Origin: Micrococcaceae bacterium Sec5.8 | GTDB taxonomy: Bacteria; Actinomycetota; Actinomycetes; Actinomycetales; Micrococcaceae | NCBI GenBank assembly: GCA_039636775.1 | Contig: CP143429.1 | Coordinates: forward strand, 310,001 to 374,000 | Direction: 5' to 3' | Length of the DNA stretch: 64,000 bases | Shown here: positions 46,324-55,565 of the stretch, one piece after another | Numbering within the stretch: position 1 is the first letter of the stretch | How the letters are laid out: every line of letters begins with the position of its first letter | The notes under the pieces: generated by a model | What the model was told of the DNA's origin: nothing | Databases searched by the model: none | Seen by the model: the letters and a program-made list of their open reading frames with translations, nothing else | Made by a program: the position numbers and the translations under genes

Positions 46324-47010
46324 GTGACTGAACCCGAGATACCCAGCGAAACCCGTCCCGCAAACGCGCACGGAGCTGAGGAGGGGGAAGCGCCCAGGGC
46401 GGAGGTCGGCGTCGGGCCCTGGGACGGTGAACTGCCGGAGGGCGATCACTGGGACCCGGACCTGCTCGCGGACGGCGACCGCCGCAACGTGGTGGACAAA
46501 TACCGCTACTGGAAACACGAGTCGATCGTGGCGGACCTGGACGCCAAACGGCACAATTTCCATATCGCGATCGAAAACTGGCAGCACGACATGAACATCG
46601 GCACCGTCGTTCGCACCGCCAACGCGTTCCTGGCCAAGGAAGTGCACATCATTGGCCGGCGCCGGTGGAACCGCCGCGGGGCCATGGTCACTGACCGGTA
46701 CCAGCACGTCCGCCACCACCCCACCGTTGCGGACTTCGTGGCGTGGGCGCAGGGGGAGGGCCTCGCGATCATCGGGATCGACATCTTCCCGGACTCCGTT
46801 CCGCTGGAAACCTACGAACTGCCCAGGGACTGCGTACTGGTATTCGGGCAGGAGGGTCCCGGGCTGTCCCCCGAAGTCCATGAGGCGGCGGCGGACACCC
46901 TGTCGATCGAGCAGTTCGGGTCCACCCGCTCCATCAACGCCGCCTCGGCCGCGGCCATCGCGATGCACGCCTGGATCCGACGGCACGTCTTCGGCCAGCT
47001 CCCGGGCTAA
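46324..47010 (+). CDS. SPOUT (TrmH/SpoU) RNA methyltransferase
   Basis: A 228-residue 2'-O-ribose methyltransferase of the TrmH class. The family motifs are NIGTVVRTANAF (motif 1), VLVFGQEGPGLSPEV (motif 2) and STRSINAASAAAIAMHAWIR (motif 3, deep knot). The first 65 residues are acidic and probably disordered. The target, tRNA or rRNA, cannot be told. The start GTG 46324 directly follows a -10-like TAATGT, so the mRNA is probably leaderless. The next gene, fructose-bisphosphate aldolase, begins 162 bases later with its own leader. Confidence 0.88.
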   Translation: MTEPEIPSETRPANAHGAEEGEAPRAEVGVGPWDGELPEGDHWDPDLLADGDRRNVVDKYRYWKHESIVADLDAKRHNFHIAIENWQHDMNIGTVVRTANAFLAKEVHIIGRRRWNRRGAMVTDRYQHVRHHPTVADFVAWAQGEGLAIIGIDIFPDSVPLETYELPRDCVLVFGQEGPGLSPEVHEAAADTLSIEQFGSTRSINAASAAAIAMHAWIRRHVFGQLPG

Positions 47011-47172
47011 GGCACCCCCCTGCCGGGGTCCGCGCCCGGGGCAGGCAAGTATTACAGGCCCGGGTGACCGGAAACACTGCCACCGGCGCAGTCATGACTA
47101 GGATGGACCGTAGCCGACGAGGTTCACTCCAGGGTCACCAGCCCGCAGACGAAATTCACTTTAGGAGTCAGC

Positions 47173-48192
<1,020 letters not shown>

Positions 48193-48194
48193 GC

Positions 48195-48623
48195 ATGTCG
48201 GATGAATTCCGCCGGAACCTGATGGGTCCGGAGCCGACGCACCTGCCCGCCGAAACCGAAGTCTACGCGGCGCTGGACGCCGGCCAGGAAGCCCTGGACC
48301 TGGTGGAAAAGCACCCGACGTCCTCGCTGCTCTGGGCCGTGCTGGCTGAGGAAGCGTGGAGTGAAGGCCGGACCATCGACTCCTACGCCTATTCCCGCGT
48401 GGGCTACCACCGGGGACTGGATTCGCTGCGCCGCAACGGCTGGCGCGGCGTCGGGCCCATCCCCTGGGACCACGAACCGAACCGCGGTTTCCTGCGCGCC
48501 CTGTACTCGCTGGGCCGCGCCTCCGCCGCGATCGGCGAGGCCGAGGAACCGGAGCGGATCGAGAAATTCCTCAAGGACTCCGATCCCACCGCCAAGGCAG
48601 CGATCGAAGTCGAAAAGCGCTAA
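48195..48623 (+). CDS. DUF3151 family protein (intact copy)
   Basis: A 142-residue actinobacterial protein of unknown function. Conserved blocks are NLMGPEPTHLPAETEVYAAL at the start, SYAYSRVGYHRGLDSLRRNG and WDHEPNRGFLRALYSLGRA. The helical, repeat-like character suggests a TPR-like fold, but this is not certain. It is translationally linked to fba, its start being two bases after the aldolase stop codon. A second, broken copy with a different sequence lies at 34881-35110. Confidence 0.9.
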   Translation: MSDEFRRNLMGPEPTHLPAETEVYAALDAGQEALDLVEKHPTSSLLWAVLAEEAWSEGRTIDSYAYSRVGYHRGLDSLRRNGWRGVGPIPWDHEPNRGFLRALYSLGRASAAIGEAEEPERIEKFLKDSDPTAKAAIEVEKR

Positions 48624-48650
48624 CCGCACAGCACCCTGTGTTGCAGTTAA

Positions 48651-48700
48651 ACGAATGACGGCGGGCGTCCACCAGAAGGTGGGCGCCCGCCGTCATTCGT
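48651..48700. terminator. bidirectional terminator, 23-bp stem
   Basis: Arms 48651-48673 and 48678-48700 pair over 23 bases with one G-T pair, around the loop AGAA; the stem includes GACGGCGGGCG. It lies between the convergent DUF3151 and glycosylase-like genes. Confidence 0.85.
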
Positions 48701-48711
48701 TGCGGGTGGGA

Positions 48712-49344
48712 TCAGCTGGTCTTCGCCAGTCCTGTGCGGGCCATGGCGTCGGCGTAGACGGTGCCCATTTCCTCAAGGTACTGCTCCTGCCGGGCAGGTG
48801 TGCCGGCGAAGGCACGGCCGCTGAGCGAGCGGACCTTGTACGTCTTGAGGCCACGGCGCCAGATCATCGGCACCTCGGTCTTCAGGAGCAGGTTCGCGAG
48901 GCGGTTGGCTTCGGTGCCGTGGGCCACGATCACCGAGGCGCGGGGCACCACGGCAAGGAATTTCAGCAGCGGCTTCAGACCGGCGGAGATCTGGTCCGGC
49001 GTGAACTTGCCGTTCGGCTCGCCCGGGACGTACCAGGGGTGAACGTTCCACGGCATCACATACTCAGGACGCAGGCCCAGCTTCCAGTGGACGCCCAGCA
49101 GGCGGGTGGCCGCTTCCTCGTCGCCGGCCGTGATGAAACCCGACTCGTCCTCGGTTCCGATGTTGGAGAAGAGGCTGATGATGCGGCACTCGTCGACGTC
49201 GTGGATCGGGTCCACGTAGGAGACGTTCATGCCAGCTTTGGTGGCCTGCAGCGTGTCGCACAGCTCGTTTACGGCTGCGACGCTAGGTTCGTAGCGGCGG
49301 CTCAAAAGCTGCTCGCGGGAATTTTCAGTGGCCAAGGCTGTCAT
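48712..49344 (-). CDS. uracil-DNA-glycosylase-superfamily-like protein
   Basis: A protein of 210 residues from ATG 49344; GTG 49398 would add 18 residues, and neither has a good ribosome site. The segments YVDPIHDVDECRIISLFSNI, MPWNVHPWYVPGEPNG and ASVIVAHGTEANRLANLLL follow the order of elements in uracil-DNA glycosylase-like folds (DP-containing first motif, N-x-x-PWY middle motif, late beta strand). The catalytic residues of a specific UDG family are not confidently identified, so activity is uncertain. It is a single gene between two sulfur/core-metabolism units. Confidence 0.5.
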   Translation of the reverse strand: MTALATENSREQLLSRRYEPSVAAVNELCDTLQATKAGMNVSYVDPIHDVDECRIISLFSNIGTEDESGFITAGDEEAATRLLGVHWKLGLRPEYVMPWNVHPWYVPGEPNGKFTPDQISAGLKPLLKFLAVVPRASVIVAHGTEANRLANLLLKTEVPMIWRRGLKTYKVRSLSGRAFAGTPARQEQYLEEMGTVYADAMARTGLAKTS

Positions 49345-49500
49345 ATATTGCTGAGTCTCCTGCAGGTTTGGTGAAGCTCCCAGACCGTACGCGGGCACGC
49401 CAATTACGGTGTGGTTTGAAAATGTGGTGTGGACCGATTCCTGGTCGATCCTTATTAGTCTATCAAGCCCTGCGAAATGACGGACCGGCCGCGGGGCCGG

Positions 49501-50709
49501 CTACCAGAGCCGGGTGGTGGCCCGGCGGGCCCCCTCGCCCAGGGATTCCAGCTTGGCAAAGGCGATTTGCGGATGCACGCGGCCGCCGAGACCGCAGTCT
49601 GTGGAGGCAATCACATTTTCCCGGCCCACCAATTCGGCGAAACGGACGATCCGGTCAGCCACCAGGTCCGGGTGCTCGACGACGTTGGTGGCGTGGGAAA
49701 CGACGCCAGGAATAATGACTTTTCCGTCGGGCAGTTTGGTGTCCTCCCAGACCCGCCATTCGTGTTCGTGGCGGACGTTGGCGGCCTCGAAGGAGTAAGC
49801 CCCCGCGTTGACCTGCATGACGGAGCCGATGATGTCGGCGAAGGCAATGTCGGTGGTGTGCGGTCCGTGCCAGGAGCCCCAGCACACGTGCAGGCGGATC
49901 TGGTCCTGGGGAAGATCGCGCAGTGCCCAGTTGGTGGCCTCAACCCTGAGCTGGATGAACTTCAGATAGTCGGCCAGGCCCGGTTCCGGGTTGATCTGGT
50001 CCCAGCTTTCGGCCAGCGACGGGTCATCGAGCTGGACTGTGAGCCCGGCATCGATGATGGCCTTGTACTCCTCGCGCATGGCGTCGGCGCAGGCGTAGAG
50101 AAGTTCCTCATCGGAGGTGTAATACTCATTGGCGACGCGGGCGCAGGAGCCGGGGGAGAGGGAGGCGACGAAGCCCTCGGACAGCCCGGCTGCGGCCAGG
50201 CCGGTCTTGAGGTTGGCGATGTCCGAGCCCACCAGGGCCTGGCCGGTGTAGCTCAGCGGGCCGGCGATCTTCGGCTGCGTGACGGACCGGCGGTGCGCCA
50301 GGATCCCGGAGGACGGATCGTTGTAGGCATCGTTGAATTTTTGCCGGTCGCGCCGGTCCGGGAAGGAGGTCAGCACGATGTGGCCGGGGCTGGAGCGGTG
50401 CACGGCGGCGTCCGCCCAGCGGTCCACATCCGTCGGTTCCAGGCCGCCCAGCCGGCTGAAGGAGTAATTCCACCACGCACCGTAATCCACCGCGCTGGAC
50501 ATGGTGTGCCCGTATTCGCCGTCGTTGGGGATGTCGATGCCGAGATCCTTTTGGCGCTGCACAATGTCCACCACGGAGGCTTCCAGCAGGTCCAGGAACT
50601 CGGGAGTGATGCCGTCTGACTCTTTGGCCTCGTTCGCGGCAATGAGCTCGGGCGTGCGGGGCAACGAGCCTGCATGGGTGGCGCGGATATGATCGGTGTT
50701 CTGCGGCAT
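49501..50709 (-). CDS. cobalamin-independent methionine synthase-like protein (MetE C-terminal domain)
   Basis: A 402-residue single-domain MetE relative. The zinc ligands typical of the catalytic half appear as RLHVCWGSWHG (His and Cys) and ASTDCGLGG (Cys). The N-terminal folate-binding duplicate of full-length MetE (about 760 residues) is missing, so the methyl donor may be different: a methylated folate presented by another protein, or a small methyl donor. The start ATG 50709 lies close behind an S-box riboswitch, so expression should fall when SAM is abundant. It is divergent from purA. Confidence 0.85.
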   Translation of the reverse strand: MPQNTDHIRATHAGSLPRTPELIAANEAKESDGITPEFLDLLEASVVDIVQRQKDLGIDIPNDGEYGHTMSSAVDYGAWWNYSFSRLGGLEPTDVDRWADAAVHRSSPGHIVLTSFPDRRDRQKFNDAYNDPSSGILAHRRSVTQPKIAGPLSYTGQALVGSDIANLKTGLAAAGLSEGFVASLSPGSCARVANEYYTSDEELLYACADAMREEYKAIIDAGLTVQLDDPSLAESWDQINPEPGLADYLKFIQLRVEATNWALRDLPQDQIRLHVCWGSWHGPHTTDIAFADIIGSVMQVNAGAYSFEAANVRHEHEWRVWEDTKLPDGKVIIPGVVSHATNVVEHPDLVADRIVRFAELVGRENVIASTDCGLGGRVHPQIAFAKLESLGEGARRATTRLW

Positions 50710-50724
50710 GGGAGCGCTTCCTTT

Positions 50725-50823
50725 CCATCGGTCCTGGCGGTAGCACCTTTGCCGTCACAGTGGTGTGCGCGGGCAGGGTTGCTGCGGCGTCAATGGTCCA
50801 GGTCCCTCGGCCGCTCGGGATGG
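50725..50823 (-). promoter_or_regulatory. S-box (SAM-I) riboswitch upstream of the MetE-like gene
   Basis: Read on the minus strand, P1 arms CCATC (50823-50819) and GATGG (50729-50725) enclose the core GAGCGGCCGAGGGACCTGG, then GACGCCGCAGCAACC and GGTGCTACCGCCAGGACC. All of these are conserved SAM-I elements, and the aptamer is about 99 nt. The Shine-Dalgarno AAAGGAAG follows the 3' arm of P1 directly and the start codon is 15 bases after the aptamer, so control at translation initiation is likely. Confidence 0.88.
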
Positions 50824-50832
50824 TCACCTCCC

Positions 50833-50861
50833 ACCTAATTCGAACCGGCCGCCCCGCGCAA
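50833..50861 (-). promoter_or_regulatory. promoter of the riboswitch-controlled MetE-like gene
   Basis: Minus strand: -35 TTGCGC (50861-50856), 17-base spacer, -10 TTAGGT (50838-50833). Transcription would start just ahead of the aptamer. The rest of the gap to purA (50862-51108) holds a possible purA -10, TAAACT (50975-50980), and otherwise nothing recognisable. Confidence 0.5.
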
Positions 50862-51108
50862 GCCTGTCGCGCGAAGTTCCGCAAGCTGGACACCGGGCCG
50901 GTGCAGCGGAGGAGGCCGGCGGCCCGGCGGAAGTCCAGTGGCTGGGCAAATGGGCTGCTGTCACCGCCATCGGCTAAACTTGGGTGGTAAGAGCCCCGGA
51001 AACTGGCGTTGATCGAAAGAGCACAGCGATAGATTCGGGGCATTCTCATGAACGGCGCTAAGCTGCGGGACACCTGCGGTCTGGCCCGAACGAATGGGGG
51101 AGGATCCC

Positions 51109-52398
51109 ATGCCAGCAATCGTGATCGTCGGAGCCCAATGGGGCGACGAAGGCAAAGGCAAGGCCACTGACCTGCTTGGTGGCCGAGTCGACTACGTCGT
51201 CAAGCCCAACGGCGGCAACAATGCCGGCCACACCGTCGTCGTAGGCGGTGAGAAGTACGAGCTCAAGCTCCTTCCGGCCGGCATCCTGAGCCCCAACGCT
51301 GTCCCGATTATCGGCAACGGCTGCGTGGTGAACCTTGAAGCGCTGTTCCAGGAAGTCGACGGCCTTGAAGCCCGCGGCGCCGACACCTCCAAGCTGCGTA
51401 TCTCCGCCAACGCCCACCTCGTGGCGCCGTACCACCAGGTGCTGGACAAGGTCACCGAGCGTTTCCTGGGCAGCCGCGCCATCGGCACTACGGGCCGGGG
51501 CATCGGACCGGCCTACATGGACAAGGTGGCCCGCCTCGGCATCCGCGTCCAGGACGTCTTTGACGCCTCCATTCTGCGCCAGAAGGTCGAAGGCTCGCTG
51601 CGCCAGAAGAATGAACTTTTGGTCAAGGTCTACAACCGCCGCGACATTGAGGTGGACGAGATCGTGGAGTACTTCCTGTCCTTCGCCGAGCGTCTGCGCC
51701 CGCTGGTCATTGACAGCACCTATGTGCTGAACACCGCCCTGGACGAGGGCAAGGTGGTCCTCATGGAGGGCGGCCAGGCCACGTTCCTGGACGTCGACCA
51801 CGGCACCTACCCGTTTGTGACCTCCTCGAACCCGACGGCCGGCGGCGCCTCCGTGGGCTCGGGCATCGGCCCCACCCGGATCTCGCGTTCCATCGGCATC
51901 ATTAAGGCGTACACCACCCGCGTGGGCGCCGGTCCGTTCCCCACCGAACTGTTCGATGAGATGGGCATGTACCTGCAGAAGACGGGCGGTGAGTTTGGTG
52001 TCAACACCGGCCGGCCGCGCCGCTGCGGCTGGTACGACGCCGTGCTGGCGCGCCACGCCTCGCGCGTTAACGGCTTCACTGACTACTTCGTCACCAAACT
52101 CGACGTCCTCACCGGCATCGAACAGATCCCGGTCTGCGTGGCCTACGACGTCGATGGCGTCCGGCACGAGGAAATGCCGATGACGCAGACCGATTTCCAC
52201 CACGCCAAGCCGATTTTCGAGTACTTCGAGGGCTGGACAGAGGACATCACCGGCGCCCGCACCCTGGAGGACCTTCCGGAGAACGCCAAAAACTACGTGC
52301 TGGCCCTGGAAAAGCTCTCCGGCACGCGCTTCTCGGCGATCGGCGTCGGTCCTGACCGCGACCAGACCATCGTGATCAACGATTTGATCAACGACTGA
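51109..52398 (+). CDS. purA: adenylosuccinate synthetase
   Basis: Condenses IMP and aspartate with GTP in AMP synthesis. The 429-residue protein begins [20 protein letters not shown], with the GTP loop and catalytic Asp/His at the start. Other signatures are [27 protein letters not shown] and STNP-like [16 protein letters not shown] 51109 is preceded by GGGAGGA. Length and motifs are canonical, with no sign of an extra domain. It is a single gene with a strong terminator immediately after it. Confidence 0.97.
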   Translation: MPAIVIVGAQWGDEGKGKATDLLGGRVDYVVKPNGGNNAGHTVVVGGEKYELKLLPAGILSPNAVPIIGNGCVVNLEALFQEVDGLEARGADTSKLRISANAHLVAPYHQVLDKVTERFLGSRAIGTTGRGIGPAYMDKVARLGIRVQDVFDASILRQKVEGSLRQKNELLVKVYNRRDIEVDEIVEYFLSFAERLRPLVIDSTYVLNTALDEGKVVLMEGGQATFLDVDHGTYPFVTSSNPTAGGASVGSGIGPTRISRSIGIIKAYTTRVGAGPFPTELFDEMGMYLQKTGGEFGVNTGRPRRCGWYDAVLARHASRVNGFTDYFVTKLDVLTGIEQIPVCVAYDVDGVRHEEMPMTQTDFHHAKPIFEYFEGWTEDITGARTLEDLPENAKNYVLALEKLSGTRFSAIGVGPDRDQTIVINDLIND

Positions 52399-52413
52399 CC
52401 GCTCAAGCTGACG

Positions 52414-52459
52414 CACGACGGCGGCGGGTCACCTGAAAAGGTGGCCCGCCGCCGTCGTG
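52414..52459. terminator. purA terminator, 21-bp stem
   Basis: Arms 52414-52434 and 52439-52459 pair over 21 bases around the loop GAAA; the stem contains CACGACGGCGGCGGG. It serves purA and, from the other side, the convergent sulfur operon. Confidence 0.85.
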
Positions 52460-52498
52460 TGGCCGTGTGCCGCGAGTGCGGTGGCCCGGCGCGCGCCG

Positions 52499-52996
52499 TT
52501 AGGCCAGGACCTGCCGTTTGGACGAAATAACGCCGGTGTCGAAGCCGGCCAGATGCAGTCCGCCGTGGAACCGGGCATGCTCAATTTTCACGCAACGGTC
52601 CATCACGACGTCGAGCCCGGCCGCCTCGGCTTCCTTCGCCACATCCTCGTGCCACGAGCCCAGCTGCAGCCAAAGCGTTTTGGCGCCGGCGGCGACGGCC
52701 TCGTCCAGGACCCCCGGCAGGTCATCGTGCTTGCGGAACACGTCCACGATGTCCGGGCTTTCCGGCAGGTCCGCGAGCGAGGCGTACGTTCGCTGGCCCA
52801 GGATTTCCTTCACCACCGGATTTACGAAATACACCGTGTAGCGCGTGGAGGACTGCAGGTAGGTGGCAACGAAGTAGCTCGCCCGGGACGGTTTGTCCGA
52901 GGCGCCCACGATCGCGATCGACGTTGCCTGCCGCAGCAGGGCCAGCCGCTCCGGGGCGGACGGCCCGGTCCAGGTACGTTCGTCTTCGGTGCTCAC
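52499..52996 (-). CDS. CoA-binding domain protein
   Basis: A 165-residue stand-alone CoA-binding (Rossmann-like) protein. The start TSIAIVGASDKPSRASYFVA and the segment YFVNPVVKEILGQRTYASLA, then KTLWLQLGSWHEDVAKEAEA, are typical. The family role is unknown, though members bind CoA or nucleotides. It is the last gene of the sulfur operon, overlapping the sulfhydrylase stop codon by 4 bases. A second, divergent paralogue lies at 60916-61341 on the other side of the operon. Confidence 0.85.
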   Translation of the reverse strand: MSTEDERTWTGPSAPERLALLRQATSIAIVGASDKPSRASYFVATYLQSSTRYTVYFVNPVVKEILGQRTYASLADLPESPDIVDVFRKHDDLPGVLDEAVAAGAKTLWLQLGSWHEDVAKEAEAAGLDVVMDRCVKIEHARFHGGLHLAGFDTGVISSKRQVLA

Positions 52997-54351
52997 GCGT
53001 TTACTCCGATCGTGCAGGCGTCAGCCTCTGGTGTGTCTGCGCCGCGGGCGGGTGCATCAGGGGCTGCCACCGTTGCAGTGTCCAGGGCCTGGTCAATGTC
53101 CCAGAGGATGTCCTCGAGGTCTTCCAGCCCGATGGAGATCCGGACCAGGTCCTCCGGGATGCCGGCCGACTCGAGCTGTTCCGGGCTGAGCTGCTGGTGG
53201 GTGGTGGACCCGGGATGGATGACGAGGGTCCGGGAATCGCCGACGTTGGCCAGGTGTGAGGCCAACTGCAGGGACTCGATGAACCTCTGCCCCGCCGCGC
53301 GGCCGCCGTTCACGCCGAAGGAGAAGACCGAGCCCGGTCCGAGCGGAAGGTATTTCCGGGCCCGCTCGAAGTGCGGGTGCGAGGGCAGGCCCGAGTAGTT
53401 CACGTAGGCCACGCGTTCGTCCGCTTCGAGCCACTCCGCGACGGCCTGGGCGTTCTTCAGGTGTTCGTCCAGGCGCTGCGGAAGGGTCTCCACGCCCTGC
53501 AGGAGCTGGAACGCGGACATCGGCGACAGCGCCGGTCCGATGTCGCGCAGCTGCTCGCAGCGGAGCTTCGTGAGGAAGCCGTACTCGCCGAAGTTGCCCC
53601 ACCAGGAGACGTTGCCGTAGGAGGCCACCGGCTCGGTCATCGTCGGGAACTTCCCGTTGCCCCAGTTGAAGCGGCCGCTTTCGACGATGACGCCGCCGAG
53701 GGTGGTGCCGTGGCCGCCAAGGAACTTGGTGGCGGAATGGATGACGATGTCCGCGCCGTGTTCGATCGGCCGCACCAGGTACGGCGTGCTCAAGGTGGCG
53801 TCGACGACGAGCGGTATGCCGGCGTCGTGCGCTGCCTTGGCCAGCCCCTCGAGGTCCTGGACTTCGGAGGAGGGGTTGGCCACCACCTCGACGAAGATCG
53901 CCTTGGTGTTCTCCCGGATGGCTGCGGCGTAGTCCGCCGGATCGGTGCCGGGGACGAACGTGGTGTCGACGCCGAAGCGGCGCAGTGTGACATCCAGCTG
54001 GGTGACCGTGCCACCGTACAGCTGGGAGGCTGCCACGATGTGGTCGCCGGCCTGGGTGAGCGCAGCGAAAGTGATGAACTCCGCGGCCATCCCCGAGGAC
54101 GTCGCCACCGCACCGATGCCGCCCTCCAGGGACGCGATGCGCTCCTCGAACGCGGCCACCGTGGGGTTGCCGATCCGGGAGTAAATGTTGCCGTACTTCT
54201 GCAGCGCAAAGAGGTTGGCGGCGTCCTGGGTGTCCTTGAACACGAAAGACGTGCTCTGGTAGATCGGCACGGCCCGGGCGCCGTGCTCGGCGTCGGGGGT
54301 GCCGCCGGCGTGCAGGGCGCGGGTACGGAACCCGAACTTACGGTCAGCCAT
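52993..54351 (-). CDS. metY: O-acetylhomoserine aminocarboxypropyltransferase (sulfhydrylase)
   Basis: PLP enzyme of 452 residues making homocysteine (or methionine) from O-acetylhomoserine and sulfide (or methanethiol). The PLP lysine is in IHSATKFLGGHGTTLGG near residue 207, and the start FRTRALHAGGTPDAEHGARA is typical of the MetY branch rather than MetB. Length also fits MetY. It lies next to a dimethylsulfone monooxygenase in an S-box operon, giving a route from released sulfur to homocysteine. A stop/start junction links it to the sfnG-like gene. Confidence 0.92.
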   Translation of the reverse strand: MADRKFGFRTRALHAGGTPDAEHGARAVPIYQSTSFVFKDTQDAANLFALQKYGNIYSRIGNPTVAAFEERIASLEGGIGAVATSSGMAAEFITFAALTQAGDHIVAASQLYGGTVTQLDVTLRRFGVDTTFVPGTDPADYAAAIRENTKAIFVEVVANPSSEVQDLEGLAKAAHDAGIPLVVDATLSTPYLVRPIEHGADIVIHSATKFLGGHGTTLGGVIVESGRFNWGNGKFPTMTEPVASYGNVSWWGNFGEYGFLTKLRCEQLRDIGPALSPMSAFQLLQGVETLPQRLDEHLKNAQAVAEWLEADERVAYVNYSGLPSHPHFERARKYLPLGPGSVFSFGVNGGRAAGQRFIESLQLASHLANVGDSRTLVIHPGSTTHQQLSPEQLESAGIPEDLVRISIGLEDLEDILWDIDQALDTATVAAPDAPARGADTPEADACTIGVNA

Positions 54352-55556
54352 TATGCGTCCACCTTAATCGTCGTGGCCGGAATCCCGGACAGGTCCAGTT
54401 CCGTGCCGTGCTTGCGGGCCAGACCGGCTTCGAGTTCGCGGACGATCGGCAAAACGTCCTGGCCGAACGCCGCGACCTCCTCCTGGAAATGCAGGTAGGC
54501 GGTGAGGAACAGGTTCACGCCGATTTTCTTATACTCCACGATCCGTTCGGCGATTTGCTCCGGCGTGCCGATCAGCTGGGTTTTAAACCCGTCGTTGTAC
54601 TGGATCAGATCCTCGAAGCTTGAGTCGGCCCACATGCCCTTGCCGTCCTTCGTGGACGCCCCGGCTTCCTGGACCGCGGCGCGGAACCCCTCGACGGCGG
54701 GCTTGTGCGCCTTCGCGACGATCTCGCGGAGGGTGTCGCGGGCTTCCTTTTCGGAATCGCGGGCGATCACGAAGCCGTTCAGGCCAAACCTCGGAGCGGA
54801 TAAAGGGGCAGCGAGGGCGCTTTCGGTGCCGCGCCTGGTCTCTGCGGCAGCGGCGACAACGCCGGCGATGTTCTCCTTGAAACCCTCCAGGTCCTTGCCG
54901 TTGGAGAAGTACCAGTCCGCCACCCGGCCGGCGGTGGCCTGCGCGGCGGTGGAGTTGCCGCCGAAGAAGATTTCCGGGTGCGCCCGGCCCGGCACGTCCA
55001 CCGGTGCCGGCTGCAGGGTGAAATCGGCGATGTTGTAGTACTTGCCGGCCTGGCTGTAGTCCTGCTCGGTCCACAGCCCGCGGAGGACCCGAATGAACTC
55101 CTCGGTGCGGACGTAGCGTTCGTCGTGCTCGAGCCACTCGAGGCCGAAGTTCTCGAATTCTGCTTTGAGCCAGCCGGAGACGATGTTCACGGCGGCGCGG
55201 CCGTTGGAAATGTGGTCCGCGGTGATGATGAATTTCGCCAGCACACCGGGGTGCCACATGCCCGGGTGGACGGCGGAGATCACCTTGAGCCGCTCCGTGG
55301 CGGCGAGCAGCGCGAGGCTGAACGAGGTGGCCTCGTGCTGCTTGTCGGCGCCGTAGGAGGCGGCGTACCGGGTCTGGGTCAAGGCGTACTCGAAGCCGGA
55401 GTTCTCCGCGATCCGCGCCAGTTTCTTGTTGTAGTCGAAGTCCCAACCGGTGCGCTGTTCGATGGTGGAGACCACCAGGCCGCCGGAGACATTCGGGACC
55501 CAGTAGGCGAACTTGAGCGGTTCGGAAAGACGGGCGACGTTGCTGATGTCTGTCAT
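54351..55556 (-). CDS. sfnG: FMNH2-dependent dimethylsulfone monooxygenase, SfnG-like
   Basis: Luciferase-like monooxygenase of 401 residues. KFAYWVPNVSGGLVVSTIEQ, then GFEYALTQTRYAASYGA, and later NGRAAVNIVSGWLKAEFENF correspond closely to Pseudomonas SfnG, which oxidises dimethylsulfone to methanesulfinate with FMNH2 and O2. The tail segments LIGTPEQIAERIVEYKKIGV and FLHFQEEV-like LHFQEEVAAFGQDVLP are also shared. A flavin reductase is needed but is not encoded in this window. In pseudomonads the gene is under the sigma-54 regulator SfnR; here it lies under a riboswitch. Alkanesulfonate use is the alternative. Confidence 0.85.
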   Translation of the reverse strand: MTDISNVARLSEPLKFAYWVPNVSGGLVVSTIEQRTGWDFDYNKKLARIAENSGFEYALTQTRYAASYGADKQHEATSFSLALLAATERLKVISAVHPGMWHPGVLAKFIITADHISNGRAAVNIVSGWLKAEFENFGLEWLEHDERYVRTEEFIRVLRGLWTEQDYSQAGKYYNIADFTLQPAPVDVPGRAHPEIFFGGNSTAAQATAGRVADWYFSNGKDLEGFKENIAGVVAAAAETRRGTESALAAPLSAPRFGLNGFVIARDSEKEARDTLREIVAKAHKPAVEGFRAAVQEAGASTKDGKGMWADSSFEDLIQYNDGFKTQLIGTPEQIAERIVEYKKIGVNLFLTAYLHFQEEVAAFGQDVLPIVRELEAGLARKHGTELDLSGIPATTIKVDA

Positions 55557-55565
55557 AGGAGTTCC

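Noticed and set aside
50835..50850. GGTTCGAATT on the minus strand, resembling a tRNA T-arm
   Set aside because: No acceptor stem, anticodon arm or D-arm can be drawn around it. It overlaps the promoter of the riboswitch-controlled gene.
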